Positions 7,537 through 15,214 of a stretch of DNA of 38,467 bases are shown one piece after another. This DNA comes from an uncultured Pseudomonadota bacterium (GTDB taxonomy: Bacteria > Pseudomonadota > Alphaproteobacteria > Rs-D84). The DNA lies in NCBI GenBank assembly GCA_902793435.1, contig CADBDF010000010.1:1-38467 (forward strand), in the 5' to 3' direction. The notes below the pieces were generated by a model, which saw only the letters and a list, made by a program, of their open reading frames with translations, was not told where the DNA came from and searched no databases. Position 1 is the first letter of the stretch. Every line of letters starts with the position of its first letter. A program made the translations under genes and the position numbers.

Positions 7537-7556
7537 CATTAAAGTTTTTAATGATT
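7534..7556. promoter_or_regulatory. Probable MarR operator (perfect 23-bp palindrome)
   Basis: The arms AATCATTAAA and TTTAATGATT, a perfect 10-bp inverted repeat around GTT, start inside the -10 box and end 25 nt before the marR start codon. MarR-family dimers bind AT-rich palindromes of about this size at their own promoters. Occupancy here would block RNA polymerase, implying autoregulation of the whole efflux operon. Confidence 0.65.
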
Positions 7557-7581
7557 TTTATGTTGAACAAAGGTGGTTGTC

Positions 7582-8031
7582 GTGGCACGAAAAAAATTTA
7601 TAGAATTGATGGAGCAAAACGGTATGATTTTGGAACGTTTGCTGGCGCGCATACAACAATTTCCATCACAAAAACTTGGATATAACCGCCAACAGTTGTT
7701 TATATTATGTGATTTGGCGGCATCTGGTCGTTCGAAATTAAAAGAAATTGCGCGTCGTCAATGTATGCCAACACCGAATCTGTGTATCATGTTTCGTAAA
7801 TTAGAGGCCGAAGGTCTGGTTGCGCGCAGTGTTGATGAAAATGACCGTCGTAATACATGGTATTCTGTGACGGCACGCGGTCAAAAAATTGTGACGAAAT
7901 TTAAAGATTCTGTGATGGATATGATTGAACATTTTTGTCGTAATTTATCAATGGTCGAAGAAAACAAACTGACAGAATATTTTGAATATATGAATAAAAT
8001 TTTAACACGTGTGGAGGAACAAAATGCGTAA
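7582..8031 (+). CDS. MarR-family transcriptional regulator
   Basis: This is a 149-aa winged-helix dimeric repressor of the MarR family. The N-terminal dimerisation helices are followed by the helix-turn-helix (LKEIARRQCMPTPNLCIMF, about residues 53-71), the recognition region FRKLEAEGLVARS, and the wing DENDRRNTWYSVTARGQ, which carries the typical D-x-R-R pattern. The GTG at 7582 is chosen because AAGG at 7570-7573 is well spaced; an in-frame GTG at 7573 is less well placed. It is the first gene of a four-gene efflux operon and overlaps the tolC-like gene by 8 nt. The palindrome at 7534-7556 is its likely operator. The inducing ligand is unknown. Confidence 0.88.
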   Translation: MARKKFIELMEQNGMILERLLARIQQFPSQKLGYNRQQLFILCDLAASGRSKLKEIARRQCMPTPNLCIMFRKLEAEGLVARSVDENDRRNTWYSVTARGQKIVTKFKDSVMDMIEHFCRNLSMVEENKLTEYFEYMNKILTRVEEQNA

Positions 8032-9349
8032 ATATAAAAAAATAATATTGTGTTTATTGTGCGGTATCATGGCGACCAATTATGGTTATGCACTTGATTT
8101 GTCGTTAAATGATGCAATATCAAAAATAACGACGGAATCAAATGATTTAAAAAAGGCTGATGCAAATGTCAAAAAGGCCCAAGCCCAATTAGATTCTGTA
8201 AATGCAAATCGTTGGGTGAATATCAATGCAAATGCGTCATATATGAATATGGTAAATGTTGCCCATCCGTCCAGTGATAATGGCATTGATTTGCCACCTG
8301 AATTGGGTGGAATTTTACAGGGTTTTGGTCAAGATGTGTCAAAAATAGTAATACCTGATAATTTGATGATGGTTGGTGTGACCGCGACTCAGCCGATTTA
8401 TACATTTGGAAAAATCGGTAATGCGGTTGATTCTGTCCGCAGTGCGATTAAAATTTCACAGTCCAGTCAAGAAATGACTCGTCGCGAGGTTGCATACAGT
8501 GCGGCTGATTTATATTGGACGGCGAAAATGACCGATGAAATTGTAAAATTGGCACAAAAAGATTTGGATAATGCACGCGTTTCAAAATCAAAAATAACTG
8601 CTGCGGGACGTGCATCGCGTGGCAATTTGGTGAAAATTGAAACAGATATAGCATCAAAAGAAATTAATTTATCTGATGCGGAATTTAATCGTGAAACTGC
8701 ACACAGAATGTTAAAAATTTTTGCCGGTATTGATGCCGATGAAGAATTGGTTTTAACAGATGAATTTCCAACAGAATTTGGTGCGATGGAATCAAAAAAA
8801 CTTACATCTTCGCCACAATGGGACGTGTTAAATGAACAAGTTAAATTGTATGAGTCTAAGGCGTCCAGCGAACGTGCCAACGGTTATCCAACATTGGCGG
8901 CGGTTGGTGCATACGATTATGTGACGATGGGCAATGATGTTGGACATATGTTTGAAAAATCTGGTTCGCAATCGGCATATTGGGGTGTGTCTTTACAGGT
9001 TCCAATATTTACAGGCGGTTTGAATCGTGCAAACGCAACGGTTGATGCCATGAATGCCGAGGCTGCACGTCAAGATTTAGACAAGGCAAAAAAATTAACC
9101 ACAGAACAGTATAATACCGCAATTCGTCAATATAATCATTTGCGTGATAATTTGGCAAATATGCAAAACGCGCGTGATTTGGCGGCCAAGGCTTACCAAT
9201 TTTCACAACAAAGATTTGGTGCCGGTCAAACATCTGCGGTTGAACTGGCCGAGGTTGCATCTGGCCTGTATCAATTAGATATGGCTTTGTTAAATGCGAA
9301 ATACAAATTGTTGATGGCGCAAGAATCTATTAAAAAGTTAGGTGAATAA
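8024..9349 (+). CDS. TolC-family outer-membrane efflux protein
   Basis: This 441-aa protein has a signal peptide (residues 1-22, ending NYGYA) and two outer-membrane-efflux-protein repeats rich in long amphipathic helices. These include ALDLSLNDAISKITTES at the mature N-terminus and the second-repeat start QWDVLNEQVKLYESKASSER. It would form the trimeric outer-membrane and periplasmic channel of a tripartite pump, taking substrate from the RND protein encoded two genes downstream. The start is ATG 8024 with GGAGG 6 nt upstream; it overlaps the marR stop codon. The C-terminal helix is YKLLMAQESIKKLGE. The end abuts the adaptor gene, so the genes are translationally linked. Confidence 0.9.
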   Translation: MRKYKKIILCLLCGIMATNYGYALDLSLNDAISKITTESNDLKKADANVKKAQAQLDSVNANRWVNINANASYMNMVNVAHPSSDNGIDLPPELGGILQGFGQDVSKIVIPDNLMMVGVTATQPIYTFGKIGNAVDSVRSAIKISQSSQEMTRREVAYSAADLYWTAKMTDEIVKLAQKDLDNARVSKSKITAAGRASRGNLVKIETDIASKEINLSDAEFNRETAHRMLKIFAGIDADEELVLTDEFPTEFGAMESKKLTSSPQWDVLNEQVKLYESKASSERANGYPTLAAVGAYDYVTMGNDVGHMFEKSGSQSAYWGVSLQVPIFTGGLNRANATVDAMNAEAARQDLDKAKKLTTEQYNTAIRQYNHLRDNLANMQNARDLAAKAYQFSQQRFGAGQTSAVELAEVASGLYQLDMALLNAKYKLLMAQESIKKLGE

Positions 9350-9350
9350 A

Positions 9351-9965
9351 ATGGAACGTATAATAAAGTTTTTTAAAATCAAAAACCCAACGCGTGTAAA
9401 AAAATGGATTTACATTTTGGCGGTGTCCGCACTTACTTTCTGGGTTGTTTTTAGAATTACAATGTTAATAATTCAGCACAATCAAAATGTGTATAATTTA
9501 TCGCGTGATGTCACAGAAAACGGAACCCCGGTGATAACAATTACCGCACAAAATTCATCTGGCACATTACACGAACCAATTACAGTTGAAAAAAATAAAG
9601 CCTATGTGACAGGTTCTCGCGTTGGATTATTTCGCGCCGGTCAAAAGGTTGGTGATGGGAAAATAGTATCTGTATCTCAAAACATAAATTTGGATACAGG
9701 TATGTATGTTATTAAAACATCAAATGTTGGTGATGGTTTGCAATATGTTGAATACACACGCAACGGCTATTTTGTTCCGGTCTATGCGGTTGTTGATTCT
9801 GGGGTTTATGTTTATGCAAATGGTGTTGCTGAATTGCGCAAAGTTATTGTTGCACACAGTGATGCCGATGTTGCATTGATAACCCAAGGCTTGCACGATG
9901 GTGATATTGTTATATTGTCCAAAGTTTCAACGGGTGAAAAAGTTCGTTTAATTGAATCAAAATAA
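9351..9965 (+). CDS. Minimal periplasmic adaptor-like protein of an RND pump
   Basis: This 204-aa protein sits where the membrane-fusion (adaptor) protein should be. It has one N-terminal transmembrane anchor (about residues 18-40), a beta-rich middle with GTLHEPITVEKNKAYVTGSR, and a C-terminal segment VALITQGLHDGDIVILSKVS, which matches the membrane-proximal domain end of AcrA/HlyD-type adaptors. It is about half the usual 350-400 aa. I see no long coiled-coil hairpin and no complete lipoyl domain, the parts that normally contact TolC. The gene starts 1 nt after the tolC-like stop, with AGGTGA as ribosome-binding site, and the RND gene follows after 17 nt. Function as adaptor is inferred from context and the C-terminal segment. 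Confidence 0.65.
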   Translation: MERIIKFFKIKNPTRVKKWIYILAVSALTFWVVFRITMLIIQHNQNVYNLSRDVTENGTPVITITAQNSSGTLHEPITVEKNKAYVTGSRVGLFRAGQKVGDGKIVSVSQNINLDTGMYVIKTSNVGDGLQYVEYTRNGYFVPVYAVVDSGVYVYANGVAELRKVIVAHSDADVALITQGLHDGDIVILSKVSTGEKVRLIESK

Positions 9966-9982
9966 ATAGCGAGGGATTTATT

Positions 9983-12900
9983 ATGTTAAAATTTTTTGTT
10001 CGTCGTCCAATTACAACAATTATGTTCGTTTTGTTTTGGGTTGTGTTGGGTTTTTACTCTTTTAATGGCATGAATATAGAACGCACACCGTCTTTGGATT
10101 TTCCGTATGTGACGGCATCGTTTATATACCCAGGTGCCACACCCGAAGAAATTGAAACACAAATTTTGAAAAAGGCAGAAGACGCAATGTCTGAAGTTGC
10201 AGGGTTAAAAAAAATCACATCGTCTGCGTATGAAAATGGTGGCTATGTGATGGCTGAATTTAATTTGGGTGTAAATGTAAATGATAAATCTGCCGAGGTT
10301 AAATCAAAATTAGATGCACTTTCCACAGAGTTTCCAGATGATATGAAACAACCTGTGGTGGAAAAATTAAATCCATTACAACAATCTGTGATTGATATTG
10401 CAATTTATGGTGATGATACACGTGAATTATACGAATATACAACTGATACATTATCAAATAAAATTACTGCAATCAAAGGTGTTGCAAATGTAAATGTTTT
10501 TGGTGGTTTAAAACGCGCAATTCGTATAGAAATGTCACCAGATGAAATGGCGGCACGTGGTGTGACGATTGTTGATATTGTATCGGCATTGGGTAATAAA
10601 AATTTAAATGTACCTGGGGGAAAAATTGAAACAGGTACCGGGTCATCAAATGTTCGTTTTGTTGGTGAATTTGCCAGTGTCGATGAAATTAAAAATTTGC
10701 GAATCGTGACAAGTGAAGGACAAAATTTTAAATTAAGTGATGTGGCGAGTGTGCATGATTCTGCGCGCGATATTGACAAAGGTGCGAAATATAATGGTCG
10801 TGATGTTATTGTTGCATCTGTGATTAAGGCATCTGATGGTAATGCAATTAAAATATCAAACGCATTACGTAAAGTTTTGCCAGAATTAAAGGCGGAAATG
10901 CAAAACAAATATCCGTCAGCACAAATTGAAATTGTGGCGGACTCTTCAACCAAGGTTGCCGAAGATACATTTGATACAATCAATGGAATTATTCTGGGTA
11001 TTGTTTTAACGGTTATTATATTGTTAATATTTACACAAAATTGGCGTTCAACAATTATAGCCGGTGTTGTGATTCCCGCGTGTTTGGTTGCAGGATTATT
11101 CTTTGTCAGCCTCAGTGGATTTACAATCAATGCAATGACTTTATTGGCATATTCTTCGGCATTGGGAACATTGGTGTCGAATGCAATTATTTTAATTGAA
11201 TCTGCATTACAAGAAATGCGTGGTGGTAAAAATCCCGAAGATGCCGCTGTTGATGGAACTAAAAAAGTTGCTGTGTCTGTGTTGGCGGGTGTTGGCACCA
11301 ACGTAGTGGTGTTTTTACCGTTGGCATTTATGGGCGGTATTGTTGGTGAATTCATGGTGCAATTTGGTATGACGGTTGTGTATTTAACTTTATTGTCATT
11401 ACTGTTTTCATTTACATTGACCCCCATGATGATTGCGCACATTTTGCGATTAACAAATCGTCGTGAATCATCGGCAACTGTGCGTGAAGAAAAACGTGAA
11501 GAAAAACATACACGTCTGCGCAGATGGTACGATTATCAATTTGCACATGCGGGTCGTGTTGTTTTATTGGCTGTTGCTGTATTATTTGGTTCTGCAATGT
11601 TGATGAATTTTGTTGGTAATGAATTTCAACCATTAACTGATGCGAATAAAATAACATTAACGGTTCGTGCGCCAATGGGTTCAACATATGAAAAATCCCA
11701 AGAAATTGCTGCAAACATAGATTCTGTATTGCATGAATTTCCAGAGGTTGAATCGACGGTTGTAAAAATCGGCGAACGTGGATTGCAAAATATTTCAATC
11801 TCTACCAATTTGGTGGATAGAAGCAAGCGTAGTATTTCTGATAAAAAATTGGCACAAAAAATGCTGCAAAAATTAACAAATGTTGCCGATGCAGAAATTC
11901 AAATTCGTGCTGGCGAGGCAATGTCTGGGGCAATATCATCGGATATGGTTTTGAATATTTATGGTGATGATGACGCGATGCGTGAAGAATATGCAAATAA
12001 ATTGGTCGCGCGTATAAATACTATACCCGAAGTTCAAAGTGCGGTTTTGGCACAACAAAAACCAAATAATGAAATTCGTTTTGTTCCTGACCAAGAACAA
12101 ATGAGTGCATGGGGTATTAAAAATTCTTATGCTGGTTCTGTATTGCGTACGGCTATTTATGGAAATGATACATACAAATACAAAGAAAACGGCAAAGAAT
12201 ACCCAATTGTTTTGGAATTTGCGCGTCCGTTTAAAACGAATTTTATGTTCAACAGTGTGTTCGTAAATTCACCGCGTGGCATGGTTGCTTTGTCGGAATT
12301 GGGTGAAATTCAAAATGTTCCATCAACACCAAATATATCGCGTTTGGACAAATCACGTGTGACCGAAATTGATATCAATATTGGTAAATCAACCGTTGGT
12401 CCAGTCCAGAAAAAAATAGAAGCCGAAATTGCTAATTTAGATTGGAAGCCTGGATATCGTGCGTCATTTGCGGGTATGTCTGAAATTCAAAGTGAAACCA
12501 CAGGCGAAATTGGTATGGCATTTATGCTGGCTTCTATTTTGACATTTATGTTGTTGGCGGCAATTTTGAATTCGCTTACCCATCCATTGACAATCGCAAC
12601 ATCTATTATTACCAGTTTTATTGGTGTATTTATATTGTTGTTTTTGTCTGGGGCGTCTATGAATGTTGGGGCGATGTTGGCATTCGTTATGTTGGTTGGT
12701 TTGGTTGTGAATAACAATATTTTGGTTTTGGAACCAACGGTAAAACGCGTGCGTGGTGGTGAAAAACCGTATAACGCATTATGGACAGAATTAATGGCAA
12801 AACGCAATATGGTATTGATGACATCTATTGCGGTTATGGCTGGTATGTTGCCACAATTATGGTCTGCAGATGGTATGAAAGCTGGTATGGCTGCGGTTAT

Positions 12901-13045
12901 GATTGGCGGTATGTTGGCGAGTCTTGTTTTAACGTTTGTGCTGACCCCGGCTTTGTTCTTTGCAATGGAAAACTTGCGTAATTCTGTTCGCAGAAAAATG
13001 AATATGCGGATACAATTCCCACGATTAAGAAAACGCAAAAAATAA
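9983..13045 (+). CDS. RND-family (HAE1-like) efflux transporter with altered proton-relay residues
   Basis: This is a 1020-aa inner-membrane RND transporter with 12 TM segments and two large periplasmic loops. The N-terminus MLKFFVRRPITTIMFVL and the PGATPEEIE porter motif are typical. In TM4, AcrB's LVDDAI reads LVSNAI, so D407 and D408 become S399 and N400. In TM10, AcrB's K940 is N910 (GLVVNNNILVLE). The threonine of the MTS motif in TM11 is kept. The canonical proton relay is therefore gone, although N at some of these positions is known in other HAE1 branches. It is the last gene of the marR operon and is followed by a strong terminator. The substrate is unknown; drugs, bile or lipids are possible. 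Confidence 0.92.
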   Translation: MLKFFVRRPITTIMFVLFWVVLGFYSFNGMNIERTPSLDFPYVTASFIYPGATPEEIETQILKKAEDAMSEVAGLKKITSSAYENGGYVMAEFNLGVNVNDKSAEVKSKLDALSTEFPDDMKQPVVEKLNPLQQSVIDIAIYGDDTRELYEYTTDTLSNKITAIKGVANVNVFGGLKRAIRIEMSPDEMAARGVTIVDIVSALGNKNLNVPGGKIETGTGSSNVRFVGEFASVDEIKNLRIVTSEGQNFKLSDVASVHDSARDIDKGAKYNGRDVIVASVIKASDGNAIKISNALRKVLPELKAEMQNKYPSAQIEIVADSSTKVAEDTFDTINGIILGIVLTVIILLIFTQNWRSTIIAGVVIPACLVAGLFFVSLSGFTINAMTLLAYSSALGTLVSNAIILIESALQEMRGGKNPEDAAVDGTKKVAVSVLAGVGTNVVVFLPLAFMGGIVGEFMVQFGMTVVYLTLLSLLFSFTLTPMMIAHILRLTNRRESSATVREEKREEKHTRLRRWYDYQFAHAGRVVLLAVAVLFGSAMLMNFVGNEFQPLTDANKITLTVRAPMGSTYEKSQEIAANIDSVLHEFPEVESTVVKIGERGLQNISISTNLVDRSKRSISDKKLAQKMLQKLTNVADAEIQIRAGEAMSGAISSDMVLNIYGDDDAMREEYANKLVARINTIPEVQSAVLAQQKPNNEIRFVPDQEQMSAWGIKNSYAGSVLRTAIYGNDTYKYKENGKEYPIVLEFARPFKTNFMFNSVFVNSPRGMVALSELGEIQNVPSTPNISRLDKSRVTEIDINIGKSTVGPVQKKIEAEIANLDWKPGYRASFAGMSEIQSETTGEIGMAFMLASILTFMLLAAILNSLTHPLTIATSIITSFIGVFILLFLSGASMNVGAMLAFVMLVGLVVNNNILVLEPTVKRVRGGEKPYNALWTELMAKRNMVLMTSIAVMAGMLPQLWSADGMKAGMAAVMIGGMLASLVLTFVLTPALFFAMENLRNSVRRKMNMRIQFPRLRKRKK

Positions 13046-13046
13046 T

Positions 13047-13080
13047 AAAAAAATCCCCAATATGACATTGGGGATTTTTT
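13047..13080 (+). terminator. Terminator of the efflux operon
   Basis: The stem AATCCCCAAT / ATTGGGGATT with an ATGAC loop and a T-run begins 2 nt after the RND stop codon. Confidence 0.9.
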
Positions 13081-13095
13081 AATAACATTTTATAC

Positions 13096-13125
13096 TTGCG
13101 TGCATTTTATAAATTGTTTTATGAT
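13096..13125 (+). promoter_or_regulatory. Promoter of the OmpA-like/ComF pair
   Basis: TTGCGT at 13096-13101, an 18-nt spacer, and TATGAT at 13120-13125, 22 nt before the start codon. Confidence 0.5.
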
Positions 13126-13147
13126 TTGTCTAAGGAAGGAAAGGATT

Positions 13148-14407
13148 ATGCGTTTTAAAATTGTGTCATTACTTGGATTTTTGGCGGTTTTGCCTGCGTT
13201 TGGTGCGGCAAGGTTGCCCGCGGTAAATGTCAATGGTGACGGTGTTTCTGCGCGTTCGGCATTTGGGGATAACGAATATTCGCGTGGAAATGTTTCGTAT
13301 GCGCCAACGCGTCGCGTTGTGTCGCGTGCAAAAACACAAAATCCTGGTATAACATACAGTGCGAAAAAAACAGACTATGATATTTTGTCGCCTAATTTGC
13401 CCAGTTCGAATTTGTGGGCGGAAAATTCTGTGATGGGGGACGAACCTTTGCGTATGCCCCGCGCGGACGAGGTTGCGATTTTCAATGCAACGGATTTTGA
13501 TTTGCCTGATGAAAGCATAGATGTTAATTATACTGCTGATGCAACACCCGTTTCGCACAGTGATGTTGCGGCTGAAATGCAAGACACGATGAATCGTATG
13601 GCACAAATCGATGCGAAAATTGCTAAATTAGAAGAATTACAACGTCGTGCAAATAACAGCGTCAAACAAAATCCTGTGCGTTCGCAAATTGCAAAAAATA
13701 ATGTTCCTGGCGAATCGACAATACATGTATCACGCACAGTTGTCCCAATGGACAATGAACCTGATATTTTAATTCGCAGTGTTGAAAAACATACGGCGAA
13801 TAATGACGCACGTGTTGCAAAAACAACTCCGCGCGTAAATGATAATTTGGCAAATTTATCACCAACAGAATTACGCAAGGCATTTCGTAAAACATTTTTA
13901 TCGGAAAATAAGCATTTGTCTGCGATGCGTGATACATATGCTGATGAATATGATACGCGTGAAAGTTTTTCAAAATCTGCGGCTGGATTTACGGCTGAAA
14001 CGAATTTGTCAGAAATGGGGGGTGGTATTCGTCCATTTGAAATAAAAATTAGTTTCCGTAATTTTGATTCTGCACTGTCGCGTGAAAATTATACATTGCT
14101 GACAACTTTTGCAGGAATTGTTGTAAATGACCCAAAACGTGCGGTTCAGGTTTTAATCCCAAATGATGCGACAACCGATAGTGATAATCGCAAATTGACG
14201 GCGCGTCGTTTGGCCATAGTGGAACAGGTTTTGCGTGATACCGGTGTTCCAGAACAACGTATTTTGCCTGTGTTATCTAATCGTGAAGATGATGGCGGTT
14301 TGGTTTTGCGTAATATAGATAGCACACAATATGAAACACTGACAAAACAACAACGCAGTCAGTTTGGCAAAACAACCAATAAAACATACAAAAGTATGTC
14401 ATGGTAA
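13148..14407 (+). CDS. Secreted protein with a C-terminal OmpA-like domain
   Basis: The protein is 419 aa. The signal peptide MRFKIVSLLGFLAVLPAFGA is clear. A low-complexity, mostly polar region follows, with a short coiled coil (MQDTMNRMAQIDAKIAKLEE). The last ~120 residues resemble an OmpA/MotB peptidoglycan-binding fold: beta strand FEIKISFRNFDSALS, then RKLTARRLAIVEQVLRDTG-VPEQRI, which matches the family pattern of an Arg-rich helix followed by GVP-x-x-RI. It is probably periplasmic and may touch peptidoglycan. The ATG at 13148 is chosen for the AAGGA cluster upstream. It overlaps the ComF gene by 7 nt; a functional link is not obvious. The family assignment of the N-terminal part is unknown. 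Confidence 0.7.
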   Translation: MRFKIVSLLGFLAVLPAFGAARLPAVNVNGDGVSARSAFGDNEYSRGNVSYAPTRRVVSRAKTQNPGITYSAKKTDYDILSPNLPSSNLWAENSVMGDEPLRMPRADEVAIFNATDFDLPDESIDVNYTADATPVSHSDVAAEMQDTMNRMAQIDAKIAKLEELQRRANNSVKQNPVRSQIAKNNVPGESTIHVSRTVVPMDNEPDILIRSVEKHTANNDARVAKTTPRVNDNLANLSPTELRKAFRKTFLSENKHLSAMRDTYADEYDTRESFSKSAAGFTAETNLSEMGGGIRPFEIKISFRNFDSALSRENYTLLTTFAGIVVNDPKRAVQVLIPNDATTDSDNRKLTARRLAIVEQVLRDTGVPEQRILPVLSNREDDGGLVLRNIDSTQYETLTKQQRSQFGKTTNKTYKSMSW

Positions 14408-15135
14408 AATATCGTCACATATTTCAAAAAATTATAGATTTTATTTATCCGCCTGTGTGTCCGCTGTGTCGCACAGGTGTTTCAATTCATGGCGAGTTTT
14501 GTGCTGATTGTTGGACGGCGATTAATTGGATTGATGGGCCACATTGTGCGCGTTGTGGTTATCCGTTTGTATCGGGATATGATTTTACAGATGATATTTT
14601 ATGTCCGGTGTGTGCCGCCGGTAAAAATGAACTGGATTGGATAAGGTCTGCGTGTGTTTATGATGATGCGTCAAAACAAATAATGTTGCCTTTTAAACAC
14701 GTTGGGAAAATAAAATATGCACGCGCCATGTCAAATGCAATGATTTGGGCGTTGCGTGATGTTGATGTGTCAAATATTGATATTGTAATGCCTGTGCCTC
14801 TTGCGTGGCGACGATTGTTTCATCGCGGTTATAACCAGGCGACTTTATTGGCGCGACCGATTGCACGTGCCATGGGTGTAAAATTAGATTATGATTCTGT
14901 GCGACGTAAATATCGTGCAAATATGGGACATAAAACCGCCAGCCAACGTGCCAAGAATATCCAAGGCGTTTTTCGTGTTGTTCGTCCAGATAAAATACGC
15001 GGAAAACATATATTGTTGGTTGATGATGTTATGACATCTGGGGCGACATTTGCTGAATTGCGGCGGGTTTTGATGAAGGCGGGTGCCGCATCTGTATCTG
15101 GGGTGTCATTTTGTCGTGTTGTGCATGCTTTATAA
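14401..15135 (+). CDS. ComF-family phosphoribosyltransferase-like protein
   Basis: This 244-aa protein combines a double zinc ribbon with a type I phosphoribosyltransferase domain. The cysteine pairs are C20/C23, C34/C37, C49/C52 and C68/C71. The PRPP loop is VDDVMTSGAT (V207-T216), preceded by RGYNQATLLARPIA, a typical ComF stretch. In naturally competent bacteria ComF helps single-stranded DNA import; in many alphaproteobacteria it is simply conserved with unclear function. No other competence genes are visible nearby. The start overlaps the previous gene's stop, indicating translational coupling. A promoter for the next gene, valS, follows the stop. Confidence 0.9.
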   Translation: MVKYRHIFQKIIDFIYPPVCPLCRTGVSIHGEFCADCWTAINWIDGPHCARCGYPFVSGYDFTDDILCPVCAAGKNELDWIRSACVYDDASKQIMLPFKHVGKIKYARAMSNAMIWALRDVDVSNIDIVMPVPLAWRRLFHRGYNQATLLARPIARAMGVKLDYDSVRRKYRANMGHKTASQRAKNIQGVFRVVRPDKIRGKHILLVDDVMTSGATFAELRRVLMKAGAASVSGVSFCRVVHAL

Positions 15136-15149
15136 AAAAATCGAAATAC

Positions 15150-15177
15150 TTGATTTTGCGTTTATTTGTTGTAAAAT
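15150..15177 (+). promoter_or_regulatory. Promoter of valS and the thioesterase gene
   Basis: TTGATT at 15150-15155, a 16-nt spacer, and TAAAAT at 15172-15177, 37 nt before valS. Confidence 0.5.
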
Positions 15178-15214
15178 TACCTCGCAATAGTTTTATAAAA
15201 TATAAGGCACAAAA

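Noticed and set aside
10405-11442. Long open frame (345 codons) on the minus strand inside the RND gene
   Set aside because: Antisense to a well-supported RND protein; low-complexity composition and no ribosome-binding site. An artefact of codon bias.
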